Notes under the pieces: model-generated
Database searches by the model: none
Told to the model about the DNA's origin: nothing
The model's input: only the letters and a program-made list of their open reading frames with translations
From: Clostridiales bacterium
GTDB lineage: Bacteria; Bacillota; Clostridia; Lachnospirales; Lachnospiraceae
Direction of reading: 5' to 3'
DNA length: 64,000 nt
Assembly: GCA_029227635.1 (NCBI GenBank)
Contig: JAQYAH010000005.1
Location: 1-64,000, forward strand
In this document: in pieces, positions 1 through 8,863 of the stretch
Layout of the letters: each line of letters opens with the position of its first letter
Position numbering within the stretch: the stretch's first letter is position 1
Made by a program: the position numbers and the translations under genes

Positions 1-755
1 ACATTGAGGAGATGGACATTACTAATCCGGGAGAAGTGGATAAGGTCATCTCAGAGTCTGATGTGGAAGCAGTTATTCACTGCGCAGCTTACACTGCGGT
101 GGATGCGGCAGAGGATAATGAGGAGATTGCCCGTAAGGTCAACAGAGACGGAACCGCAAATATTGCGGAAGTATGCAGAAAACTTGATCTCAAGATGATG
201 TATATCAGTACCGACTATGTTTTTGACGGAGAAGGGGACAGACCCTGGGAGCCGGATGAGGAGAGACATCCCCTGAATATGTACGGTCTCACCAAGTATG
301 AAGGTGAACTTGCCGTGGAGGAGAAACTTGATAAATTCTTCATTGTCAGAATTTCCTGGGTCTTTGGAGTAAACGGCAAGAACTTTATCAAAACTATGCT
401 TAGGCTGGGCAGAGAGCGGGATTCGCTCACTGTGGTTAACGATCAGATAGGTTCACCCACCTATACTTATGACCTTGCCCGGCTTCTTGTTGATATGATT
501 GAAACTGATAAGTATGGAAGATATCATGCAACCAACGAGGGAATCTGTTCCTGGTATGAGTTTGCCTGTGAGATCTTCAAAGTGGCAGGGATAGAGGTTT
601 CGGTGTCTCCGGTTACTTCGGATGAATATCCCACAAGAGCCAGACGCCCCAGAAACAGCCGAATGAGCAAGACTAAACTTACCGATAATGGATTTGCACT
701 TCTGCCGGCCTGGCAGGATGCACTGGCCCGGTATATCAAAGAGATAGAGGGCTAG
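1..755 (+). CDS. rfbD: dTDP-4-dehydrorhamnose reductase (5' truncated by window edge)
   Basis: ORF open to window start; SDR-type motifs YISTDYVFDGEG, YGLTKYEGE, RISWVFG, DQIGSPTYTYDLA typical of RmlD/RfbD. Confidence 0.9.
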   Translation, partial: IEEMDITNPGEVDKVISESDVEAVIHCAAYTAVDAAEDNEEIARKVNRDGTANIAEVCRKLDLKMMYISTDYVFDGEGDRPWEPDEERHPLNMYGLTKYEGELAVEEKLDKFFIVRISWVFGVNGKNFIKTMLRLGRERDSLTVVNDQIGSPTYTYDLARLLVDMIETDKYGRYHATNEGICSWYEFACEIFKVAGIEVSVSPVTSDEYPTRARRPRNSRMSKTKLTDNGFALLPAWQDALARYIKEIEG

Positions 756-770
756 CCATCAGGAGAAGGA

Positions 771-1895
771 ATGACGCGTAATATGGACAGACGGAGCACA
801 AGCGGCTCAAGGCGCCGAATGACAAGGGAAGAGGCCATGGCTATTCAGCGAAACGAGATGCGCAGGCTTCGCAAAAAAAGAAAAAGACGGAGAGTGCTTA
901 TCGGCATTGAATGCCTTGTACTCCTTATCCTGCTTGCAGGAGGATTTATTCTCTTTAAGCTGGGTAAACTGGACAGAGTGGCGCTAACCAACCTCAAAAC
1001 ATATCATGATTCAGGCCCCTACACGAACATCGCTCTGTTCGGACTTGATTCCAGAAGTCAGGAACTGAATGGTGGGGTAAACAGCGATACCATTATCATT
1101 GCCAGCATCAACAACAAGACTAAAGATGTTAAACTGGTTTCTGTGTACAGAGATACTCTTCTTGAGATGCCGGATGGGTATTATCATAAGATTAATTCCG
1201 CATATCTTGAAGGCCCGGAGAATGCTCTCAACGCTCTGAATTACAATCTTGACATGGATATCAAGAATTATGTGGCCATCAACTTTGAGGCTTTGATTCG
1301 CACCATCGATATGCTTGGGGGTATTGATGTGGAGATGACTGCCGAGGAGGCCTTCTGGTGTGACGGGTATATAGCTGAGACTGCGCTTGCGGCGGGAATG
1401 CCTATCCAGGGAGAGGAGGATCTTCTCCCCCATCAGAACGGTGGAACCTATCACTTGAATGGTATTCAGGCTACGGCTTTTTGCCGCATCAGATATACTG
1501 ACGGTTACGATTTCAGACGTACCGAGAGACAGCGGTATGTGCTCAAGCAGGTACTGGACAAGGCTAAGGATGCATCAGTCACTACTTTGAATGATATTGC
1601 GGACGAGGTGCTGCCCCTTGTTTCCACCAGTTTTAAGAACAGTGATATTATCAGCCTTGGCCTTAATGTGGCCAACTACAACCTTGTGGATACCACCGGA
1701 TTTCCTTTTGAATCCGTGTCTGACTGGACCGACAGCAGCGGATCCCAGTGTGTTGTGGCTGTAGGCTATGAAGACAACGTGAAGAAGCTGCACGAGTGGC
1801 TTTTCCCCGACCAGGAATATGAGGTCTCGGAAGAAGTTCACCTGATCAGTGAAACGATAATCTACATCACCGGAATAAGTCCGGTGAATAACTAG
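771..1895 (+). CDS. LCP (LytR-CpsA-Psr) family protein
   Basis: Basic N-terminus, one TM segment, NIALFGLDSR, SDTIIIASIN, VSVYRDT, RIRYTDGYDFRRTERQR motifs. Confidence 0.9.
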   Translation: MTRNMDRRSTSGSRRRMTREEAMAIQRNEMRRLRKKRKRRRVLIGIECLVLLILLAGGFILFKLGKLDRVALTNLKTYHDSGPYTNIALFGLDSRSQELNGGVNSDTIIIASINNKTKDVKLVSVYRDTLLEMPDGYYHKINSAYLEGPENALNALNYNLDMDIKNYVAINFEALIRTIDMLGGIDVEMTAEEAFWCDGYIAETALAAGMPIQGEEDLLPHQNGGTYHLNGIQATAFCRIRYTDGYDFRRTERQRYVLKQVLDKAKDASVTTLNDIADEVLPLVSTSFKNSDIISLGLNVANYNLVDTTGFPFESVSDWTDSSGSQCVVAVGYEDNVKKLHEWLFPDQEYEVSEEVHLISETIIYITGISPVNN

Positions 1896-1920
1896 TTTAT
1901 TCTAAGGAGAATATTGAAAG

Positions 1921-3183
1921 ATGGCGAACAACAAAAAGCCCAGATCTCGTGCGAGACGAAGATTCAGAAGTTTTCTGATCTTTATTGAAGTAGTGGCAAT
2001 GTTGCTTGTGGTAATGGGAAGCTATGTCTGGGGTAAGGTCAGCAGGATCAATACTCTGGAATTGGATAGCTCAAAGCTTTACATAAATGAGGAGGCGGCC
2101 CAGAGAAATCTTACGGGTTACATCAACGTCGCTCTTTTTGGCGTGGATTCAAGATCAGGACTCTTAAGTGACGGCACCAACAGCGACACCATGATCGTTG
2201 CCAGTATTGACAATAACAACAAGAAGGTCAATATGGTATCCCTTTACCGAGATACTTACATTGATATCTGTAATTCCTATAACAGCTACACAAAGGCTAA
2301 TGCAGCTTATGCTCAAGGAGGGCCGGAAGGAGCTCTCAGCATGCTGAACAAAAGCATGGATCTCACACTGGATAAGTATATAACAGTGGATTTCGGAGCT
2401 CTTATCAAGGTTATCGACGGCCTTGGGGGAATTGATATCGAAATGACCGCAGAAGAGGCATATTGGACCGATGGATATATTGCTGAGACTGCACTTGCTG
2501 CGGGAATGCCTATCCAGGGGCCTGAAGATCAGCTGCCTCATCAGAAGGGCGGTACTTATCACGTGAATGGTATTCAGGCAACTGCTTTCTGCCGTGTAAG
2601 ATATACCGAGGGTGATGACTTCAAAAGAACCGAACGTCAGAGATATGTTCTCAGTGTAATCTTTGAGAAAGCAAAGACTATGGATATGGCTACTTTAAGT
2701 GATATCGCAGATGAAGTTTTCCCCTATGTTCTCACAAACATGTCCCTCAAGGAGATGATATCCATAGGTTCGGCAATAATTTCTTATGACTTGGGAGACT
2801 CTATCGGTCTTCCTATCAATAAGGTGACTGGATATGTAGGAGCAAGCGGTGACTGTGTAATCCCTACAAACTGGTATGAAGATGTGAAATATATGCACGG
2901 TGTTCTTTTCGGAGATACCAGTTATAATCCTTCAAGTGTAGTTCAGGAAATGAGCAATACCATGAGCGGAACTTCCTACACAAATGAACCAACAGGTGAC
3001 TATTCCGATTCTGAGTATGATTCGGGTTATAATTCGGGATATGATCCGGGTTATGGTTCAGGTACTGATTCCGGAAGCAGTTCGGGAGGTACATCCGGCT
3101 CTGATTCCGAAAGCGGCTCTGGGGGAAGTGATGGCGGCACCGGAGATGTTACTGCTCCCGACCCCGGAACGGGAACCGAGTAG
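1921..3183 (+). CDS. LCP family protein with Ser/Gly/Asp-rich C-terminal tail
   Basis: NVALFGVDSRSG, SDTMIVASID, VSLYRDT, RVRYTEGDDFKRTERQR; low-complexity tail YDSGYNSGYDPGYGSG... Confidence 0.9.
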   Translation: MANNKKPRSRARRRFRSFLIFIEVVAMLLVVMGSYVWGKVSRINTLELDSSKLYINEEAAQRNLTGYINVALFGVDSRSGLLSDGTNSDTMIVASIDNNNKKVNMVSLYRDTYIDICNSYNSYTKANAAYAQGGPEGALSMLNKSMDLTLDKYITVDFGALIKVIDGLGGIDIEMTAEEAYWTDGYIAETALAAGMPIQGPEDQLPHQKGGTYHVNGIQATAFCRVRYTEGDDFKRTERQRYVLSVIFEKAKTMDMATLSDIADEVFPYVLTNMSLKEMISIGSAIISYDLGDSIGLPINKVTGYVGASGDCVIPTNWYEDVKYMHGVLFGDTSYNPSSVVQEMSNTMSGTSYTNEPTGDYSDSEYDSGYNSGYDPGYGSGTDSGSSSGGTSGSDSESGSGGSDGGTGDVTAPDPGTGTE

Positions 3184-3228
3184 AGGTAAGACCCGGCTGA
3201 GAATAACTCTGTCTGACAGGAGATATTT

Positions 3229-4629
3229 ATGATTCAGGATAACCAAAAGTATCTTAATAGAATATATGTTGTTTTTGATATACTGATAACCTGTTTTTCC
3301 TTCATCTTTGCCTGGTATTTGAAATTCAGAAGCGGACTGTTTTCATTTCAGATTTCCCTGAGCTACTATCAGTACATGAAGGCGTTGGTACTCATGGTAC
3401 CTTATTACATTATCCTCTATAATGCTTTCCACCTTTATGTGACAAGGAGGATACAGGGAAGAAGAGAGGAACTGGCAAATATTATAAAGGCTAATATCAT
3501 TGGTCTTCTTGGATTTATACTTGTCCTTTACCTTACAAGACAGGCAGATTTTTCCAGAATCATGCTGTTCATTTTCTTCTGCCTTAATGTAGTGCTGGAC
3601 ACCCTGGTTAGAAACCTTGTCCGGGGCGTAATCGCATCCATCAGAAAGAATGGATACAATAACAAAAATGTACTTCTCATCGGATACAGCCATTCCGCAG
3701 AGGAATACATCGACCGGGTTCTTTTGAATCCCCAGTGGGGGTACGTCATCAGAGGCATTCTGGATGACAATATGGAAAGAGGAACGGAGTATAAGGGAAT
3801 CAGAGTTCTTGGCACTGTGGATAATCTGAATTTTATCCTGCCGCAGAACAAGTTGGATGAGATCATTATCACACTTAAGCTTGATGAGTATCACAACCTT
3901 GGTAAGATCGTCAGTATGTGTGAGAAATCCGGTGTTCACACTAAGTTCATACCGGATTACAGTGACATTATCTCAACCAAGCCCTACACCGAAGATTTGG
4001 TGGGACTTCCGGTTATCAATATCCGTCATGTACCACTGAACAACACCTTTAGCTGGATCGCCAAGCGGGCAGTGGATATTTTCGGTGCACTGGTTGCGTT
4101 GATACTGTTTTCACCTATAATGCTGACCTGTGCCATTATCATAAAGGTCACATCTCCCGGACCTCTCATCTTTAAGCAGGAGAGAGTAGGACTCCATAAT
4201 AAGAACTTTTATATGTATAAGTTCCGTTCTATGGTAGTACAGGATGAAAAAGACGAGAAGAAGGGCTGGACGGTCAAGAATGACCCCAGAGTTACTCCTA
4301 TCGGTAAGTTTATCCGAAAGACCAGTATCGATGAGATGCCACAGTTTATCAATGTCCTTAAAGGCGATATGAGCCTTGTGGGACCCAGACCTGAGAGACC
4401 GCAATTTGTAGAGAAATTTAAGGAAGAGATTCCTCGTTATATGATCAAGCACCAGGTAAGACCGGGACTCACCGGTTGGGCTCAGGTGAACGGACTCAGA
4501 GGTGACACTTCAATTAAGAAGCGTATTGATTGTGACCTGTATTATATTGAGAACTGGTCCATGGGATTTGACTTCAAGATTCTTTTCCTTACATTCTTCA
4601 AGGGTTTTGTAAACAAAAACGCATACTAG
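3229..4629 (+). CDS. Undecaprenyl-phosphate glucose/galactose phosphotransferase (polyprenyl glycosylphosphotransferase)
   Basis: Multi-TM N-terminus, CoA-binding-like NVLLIGYSHSAEEYI, C-terminal bacterial sugar transferase KRAVDIFGALVAL...YKFRSM...VGPRPERPQFVEKF. Confidence 0.93.
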   Translation: MIQDNQKYLNRIYVVFDILITCFSFIFAWYLKFRSGLFSFQISLSYYQYMKALVLMVPYYIILYNAFHLYVTRRIQGRREELANIIKANIIGLLGFILVLYLTRQADFSRIMLFIFFCLNVVLDTLVRNLVRGVIASIRKNGYNNKNVLLIGYSHSAEEYIDRVLLNPQWGYVIRGILDDNMERGTEYKGIRVLGTVDNLNFILPQNKLDEIIITLKLDEYHNLGKIVSMCEKSGVHTKFIPDYSDIISTKPYTEDLVGLPVINIRHVPLNNTFSWIAKRAVDIFGALVALILFSPIMLTCAIIIKVTSPGPLIFKQERVGLHNKNFYMYKFRSMVVQDEKDEKKGWTVKNDPRVTPIGKFIRKTSIDEMPQFINVLKGDMSLVGPRPERPQFVEKFKEEIPRYMIKHQVRPGLTGWAQVNGLRGDTSIKKRIDCDLYYIENWSMGFDFKILFLTFFKGFVNKNAY

Positions 4630-4642
4630 AGAGGGTATAGTT

Positions 4643-6880
4643 ATGAAAAAGAGCGGCAAAAGGTTGATTAGTTTACTGCTAGCTTTAATGTTGACCTTAA
4701 CTCTAACAATTCAGGCTTTTGCAGAGGAGCCTCAGGGGACTCAGAATGTAGAAGATACTGAATCAGAGGTGCCTGAATCAGGCAAAGATACCGAAGAAGT
4801 TGATTCACTGGAGGGTAATACCGCCAATGATTTGGATACCGATACCAATTTGACTGGGGATAAACCCACTGATCCAGTTCAGGTGCCTGAAGATGAAGAT
4901 GCTGAAAAGGCACAGCCGTCTGTTGTCTATTCCACCCACGTACAGACCTACGGCTGGATGGACGAGGTGAAGGACGGCGAACCCTCAGGAACCTGGGGAA
5001 AATCCAAGCGTATAGAGGCAATCAGTATCCGAATGGAAGGAGATATGGACCTGCAGGTGCAGGGCAAAGCCTTTGTACAGGATTCCGGCTGGACCGGGTA
5101 TATTGGAGAGGGTTCCACAATAGGAACAGAAGGTCAGAGCAAGGCTATGTATGGTCTTGTTCTCAGACTTACCGGTGCCGATGCCGGGAATTACGACATC
5201 TGGTACAGAATGCATATCCAGACTTATGGCTGGCTTGACTGGGCAAAAACCGGAGAGAGAGCCGGAAGTACTCTTGAGCGGAGAATCGAAGCGTTGGAAG
5301 TGGTTGTGCTTCCCAAATCTGAGACTCCCGAAAGTCTCGGAGAGAGTAAGTATCCTGCATATCTCACTGCAGTAGAGAATGATACGGAGGGTGTACATAT
5401 TCAGTATCAGGCTCATGTACAGACCTATGGCTGGCAGAGTCCGGTTTCAGATGGTGCGGTAGCAGGCACAAGCGGCCAGTCTAAGAGAATCGAAGCCATT
5501 AAGGCTTATATCACCGGTATTGACAATGAAGATCTTTCCCTTATTGCTGCTGCTCATGTACAGGGTATAGGCTGGATCGATGGAATCAAAGAAGGCGAGC
5601 TTATCGGCACTGCCGGTCAATCAAAGCGCGTGGAAGGTTTCAAATTCAGCCTTACAGGTAACCGTGCGGATGAGTTTAGTATTTATTACAGAACTCATGT
5701 ACAACATTTGGGATGGCTTAACTGGGCCAGCAATGGAGAGATTTCAGGTACAACCGGATTAAGCCTCAGAGTGGAAGCGGTACAAATCCTCATCCTTCCA
5801 AAGGACCAGGAGGCGCCTTCGACAGAGGATGGGCTTCCCTACAGTTCCTATAGTTCAGATGACTGTTCCGTAAAGTATTCCGCATACCACGATGATTCCT
5901 GGAATGATGTGGTATCAGGACCCGAGACAGTAGGAAATACCGATAGTGCTACCATAATTCGGGGTCTTGAGGCTTATCTGTACGGTACTATTCCCGGCGG
6001 GGTGACCTATTCTGCACTGATCTCCAATGACGGATGGTCAGATTGGATCTCTGACGGTACACCTAATATGAACGGGGAGGAGCAGCTTGAGGCTCTGAGG
6101 ATCAAGCTCACCGGAACCGCCAAGAATCTTTACAACATTTACTACAGAGTATATACCGATGAATTCGGATGGCTCGGTTGGGCAGTAAATGGACAAAATG
6201 CCGGAACAAGACAGTTTGGATATCCTATCAGAGCCTTTCAGATTCAGATCCTTCCAAAGAACGGATCCAAGGGTAAACTTCCTACCGGAGGAGCCTACAA
6301 GGAGAAGAACTATTATTATCTGATGTCTGAGTTTACGACTACCTCCACAAATACCGCCAACGGCACTTATAACATGACAAAGGCTCTGGCTCAGTTTAAC
6401 GGCAAGACTATTCAGCCCGGACAGACCTTGTCATTTAATGCTACTACAGGCTACTGCGGAGCTGCCAATGGTTATCTCCTCGCCGGTGTTGTGGGAGGTC
6501 TTGGTTACGGCGGTGGAATCTGCCAGGCTTCAACCACCTTGTACGGAGCCTACTTAAGGGCCGGTCTTACGGTTATTGAGCGGCGCAACCACAGTGTGAG
6601 ATCCACCTATGTTCCCGCCGGCCTCGATGCCATGATCGATTATGGCTCATCTGATCTCAAGATCAGAAACGATCATCCTTTCCCGGTTAAGATCGTGACC
6701 TGGACAGAGAACAAGGTGCTTCACTGCCAGATTTGGGGAAATCCTCCTTCCTGGTATGACAAGGTAGTCATCAAATCCTGGATGACTTCTTCCACAACGG
6801 CTCAGGCTTCAAGAACATATTACCTTAACGGCAAGGTTGTAAAGACTGAAGCTCTTCCCAGCTCTCGTTACAGAAAGTAG
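4643..6880 (+). CDS. Secreted VanW-domain protein with nine ChW-type repeats
   Basis: Signal peptide; repeats of form HVQTYGW..(D/N)G...G(T)xGxSKRIEAI.I; C-terminal VanW domain (TGYCGAANGYLLAGVVGGLGYGGGICQASTTLYGA...ERRNHSVRSTYVPAGLDAMID). Confidence 0.9.
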   Translation: MKKSGKRLISLLLALMLTLTLTIQAFAEEPQGTQNVEDTESEVPESGKDTEEVDSLEGNTANDLDTDTNLTGDKPTDPVQVPEDEDAEKAQPSVVYSTHVQTYGWMDEVKDGEPSGTWGKSKRIEAISIRMEGDMDLQVQGKAFVQDSGWTGYIGEGSTIGTEGQSKAMYGLVLRLTGADAGNYDIWYRMHIQTYGWLDWAKTGERAGSTLERRIEALEVVVLPKSETPESLGESKYPAYLTAVENDTEGVHIQYQAHVQTYGWQSPVSDGAVAGTSGQSKRIEAIKAYITGIDNEDLSLIAAAHVQGIGWIDGIKEGELIGTAGQSKRVEGFKFSLTGNRADEFSIYYRTHVQHLGWLNWASNGEISGTTGLSLRVEAVQILILPKDQEAPSTEDGLPYSSYSSDDCSVKYSAYHDDSWNDVVSGPETVGNTDSATIIRGLEAYLYGTIPGGVTYSALISNDGWSDWISDGTPNMNGEEQLEALRIKLTGTAKNLYNIYYRVYTDEFGWLGWAVNGQNAGTRQFGYPIRAFQIQILPKNGSKGKLPTGGAYKEKNYYYLMSEFTTTSTNTANGTYNMTKALAQFNGKTIQPGQTLSFNATTGYCGAANGYLLAGVVGGLGYGGGICQASTTLYGAYLRAGLTVIERRNHSVRSTYVPAGLDAMIDYGSSDLKIRNDHPFPVKIVTWTENKVLHCQIWGNPPSWYDKVVIKSWMTSSTTAQASRTYYLNGKVVKTEALPSSRYRK
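4921..6267 (+). repeat. ChW repeat region: three triplets (about 4921-5325, 5395-5808, 5870-6267)
   Basis: Manual alignment of translated repeats; each triplet ends with a (V/I)(V/L)xLPK segment followed by a linker. Confidence 0.75.
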
Positions 6881-6886
6881 TATTAT

Positions 6887-7819
6887 ATGTCAGTTAATAA
6901 TTATGATATTGTCATCCCGGTATTCAGACCGAAGAGAGAAGATCTCAATTCTTTGTTGAAGAAGCTCTTTTCCCAGAGCATTCCACCGAAGAAGGTAGTA
7001 CTTATCAACACAATCAGCGAGGATACTGACCTTAGTTATATCAGGGACGACAGAGTTGAGATCGTAAATATCAACAAAAAAGACTTTGATCACGGAGGAA
7101 CTCGCCGTTTAGGCGAGTCCCTTTGTCGTGAGGAGTATGTTATCTTCATGACACAGGATGCGGTGCCAAATAATGAAAAAACGGCGGAAGAACTTCTGAA
7201 GCCTTTCTCTGATCCGGAAGTTGGCGTGTCCTACGCAAGACAGCTTCCCAAAAAAGACTGTACCCCCTCTGAAGTAATTACCCGGGGGTTCAACTATCCT
7301 CCAGGGGATAAAAAGAAAACTTTGAAGGATGTGTCGGAACTGGGAATCAAGGCTTACTTCTGTTCCGATGTGTGTGCAGCCTACAGAAGATCAACTTATG
7401 AGAAGCTGGGAGGATTTGATCATCCCCTGCTTTTTAATGAAGATATGCTGATGGCCTACAAGATGCTTCACGCCGGCTTTGCAGTCTACTATGCCTCCAA
7501 AGCTGAGGTGATTCATTCCCACAACTATACCTGTGCCCAGCAATTCCACCGGAATTTTGATCTTGGCTCTTCTCAGGCGGATCATCCTGAAGTGTTTGAG
7601 AGCGTGAGCTCAGAGTCAGAGGGAATGAAGCTTGTAAAGACAACACTTAGGCATCTGATAAAGATTGGGAAACCCTATCTGATACCGGCATTTTGCATTA
7701 ATTGTGCCGCAAGGTATGCGGGTTTTTTCCTTGGAAAAAGATATCGCAGACTCCCGGGGAAGTTTGTGCTTTGGGCTACTTCCGATTCATCTTTTTGGAT
7801 AAATATGAGGGGGTATTGA
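6887..7819 (+). CDS. GT2-family glycosyltransferase (rhamnosyltransferase-like)
   Basis: YDIVIPVFRP, FDHGGTRRLGESL, MTQDAVP, GGFDHPLLFNEDMLMAYKM. Confidence 0.85.
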   Translation: MSVNNYDIVIPVFRPKREDLNSLLKKLFSQSIPPKKVVLINTISEDTDLSYIRDDRVEIVNINKKDFDHGGTRRLGESLCREEYVIFMTQDAVPNNEKTAEELLKPFSDPEVGVSYARQLPKKDCTPSEVITRGFNYPPGDKKKTLKDVSELGIKAYFCSDVCAAYRRSTYEKLGGFDHPLLFNEDMLMAYKMLHAGFAVYYASKAEVIHSHNYTCAQQFHRNFDLGSSQADHPEVFESVSSESEGMKLVKTTLRHLIKIGKPYLIPAFCINCAARYAGFFLGKRYRRLPGKFVLWATSDSSFWINMRGY

Positions 7820-7820
7820 C

Positions 7821-8798
7821 TTGGCTTTTTCGGAACCTAATAAAAAAGTTACGGTAATTGTACCGGTGTACGGTGCAGAGCAGTATCTGGATGAATGTAT
7901 AAGATCGATATCAGATCAGACCTATAAAAATCTTGAGATAATCCTCGTGGATGATGGATCCAAAGATCGGTGTCCCGAGATTGTGGATTCCTGGGCACTT
8001 TTGGATTCAAGAATCAGAGTGGTTCATCAGGAGAATCAGGGAGTGTCAGTTGCCAGAAACAGAGCACTTGATATGGCAACAGGAGATTACCTGGCTTTTG
8101 TGGATTCTGATGATCACATTGATACTAAAATGATAGAAAGAATGGTAGCTTACCTGGAAGAATACGATGTGGATATGGTAAACTGCCAGTTTTATAGGCA
8201 ATATGATACCAGGATCGAGAAGGCTCACCCGGATTACGATGAGGAGCCCAGAGTACTTGATCCCTCCGAGGCAGTCAGCATTTTGCTTGATGAGAAGATA
8301 TTCACCAATTATTTTTTTACCAAACTGATAAAGGCAGAGGTGTTTGAGGAAATCAGATTTCCGGTGGGAAGATTCTTTGAAGACGCTGCCACTATGCACA
8401 AGGTTATTGCGGCCTGTAATAAGATCTGTCTAGTAAAAGATAACTTTTGCTACTACCGGATCCTTGACAACAGTGTAAGTCACACAAAATCTCTTAAAAA
8501 TATAGGAGACGCTTTATGGGCAGCTGAATATTGTCACGAAGGAGTGGTGGAACTGTTTCCAGAGCATAAAGTGAAGGCTGATATTCTCTACATTAAGAGA
8601 TTGTATCGGGACTATTTTGATCTGAGAGAGAAGTGTACTTCAAAGGGGACTACTGAGCACAAAGCCATGCTTAAAAAAACCCATTTGCTTTTGCAAAGAG
8701 CGGCATTGTCCTACAGAGGACCCGGAAGATTAAAATATCTTTCATATTCTTTTCCTGCTTTAAGGTATTTCTTGGGTAGGCTCGTTAGAATTATATAA
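7821..8798 (+). CDS. GT2-family glycosyltransferase (TTG start)
   Basis: VTVIVPVYGAEQYLDECIRSISDQTYKNLEIILVDDGSKD, NQGVSVARNRALDMATGDYLAFVDSDD. Confidence 0.93.
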   Translation: MAFSEPNKKVTVIVPVYGAEQYLDECIRSISDQTYKNLEIILVDDGSKDRCPEIVDSWALLDSRIRVVHQENQGVSVARNRALDMATGDYLAFVDSDDHIDTKMIERMVAYLEEYDVDMVNCQFYRQYDTRIEKAHPDYDEEPRVLDPSEAVSILLDEKIFTNYFFTKLIKAEVFEEIRFPVGRFFEDAATMHKVIAACNKICLVKDNFCYYRILDNSVSHTKSLKNIGDALWAAEYCHEGVVELFPEHKVKADILYIKRLYRDYFDLREKCTSKGTTEHKAMLKKTHLLLQRAALSYRGPGRLKYLSYSFPALRYFLGRLVRII

Positions 8799-8799
8799 G
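8772..8799 (+). promoter_or_regulatory. Possible promoter for htrA leader: TTGGGT-N16-TATAAG
   Basis: Read directly; overlaps the end of the upstream glycosyltransferase ORF. Confidence 0.3.
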
Positions 8800-8806
8800 A
8801 ATCTTA

Positions 8807-8847
8807 GAAACCCCCTTTAGAGTTTTCAAGAGGGGGTTATCTTTTTT
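8807..8847 (+). terminator. Intrinsic terminator: AACCCCCT...AGGGGGTT then T-rich tract
   Basis: Stem 8809-8816/8831-8838 followed by ATCTTTTTT. Confidence 0.8.
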
Positions 8848-8863
8848 GAAAGAAGGAATGATC

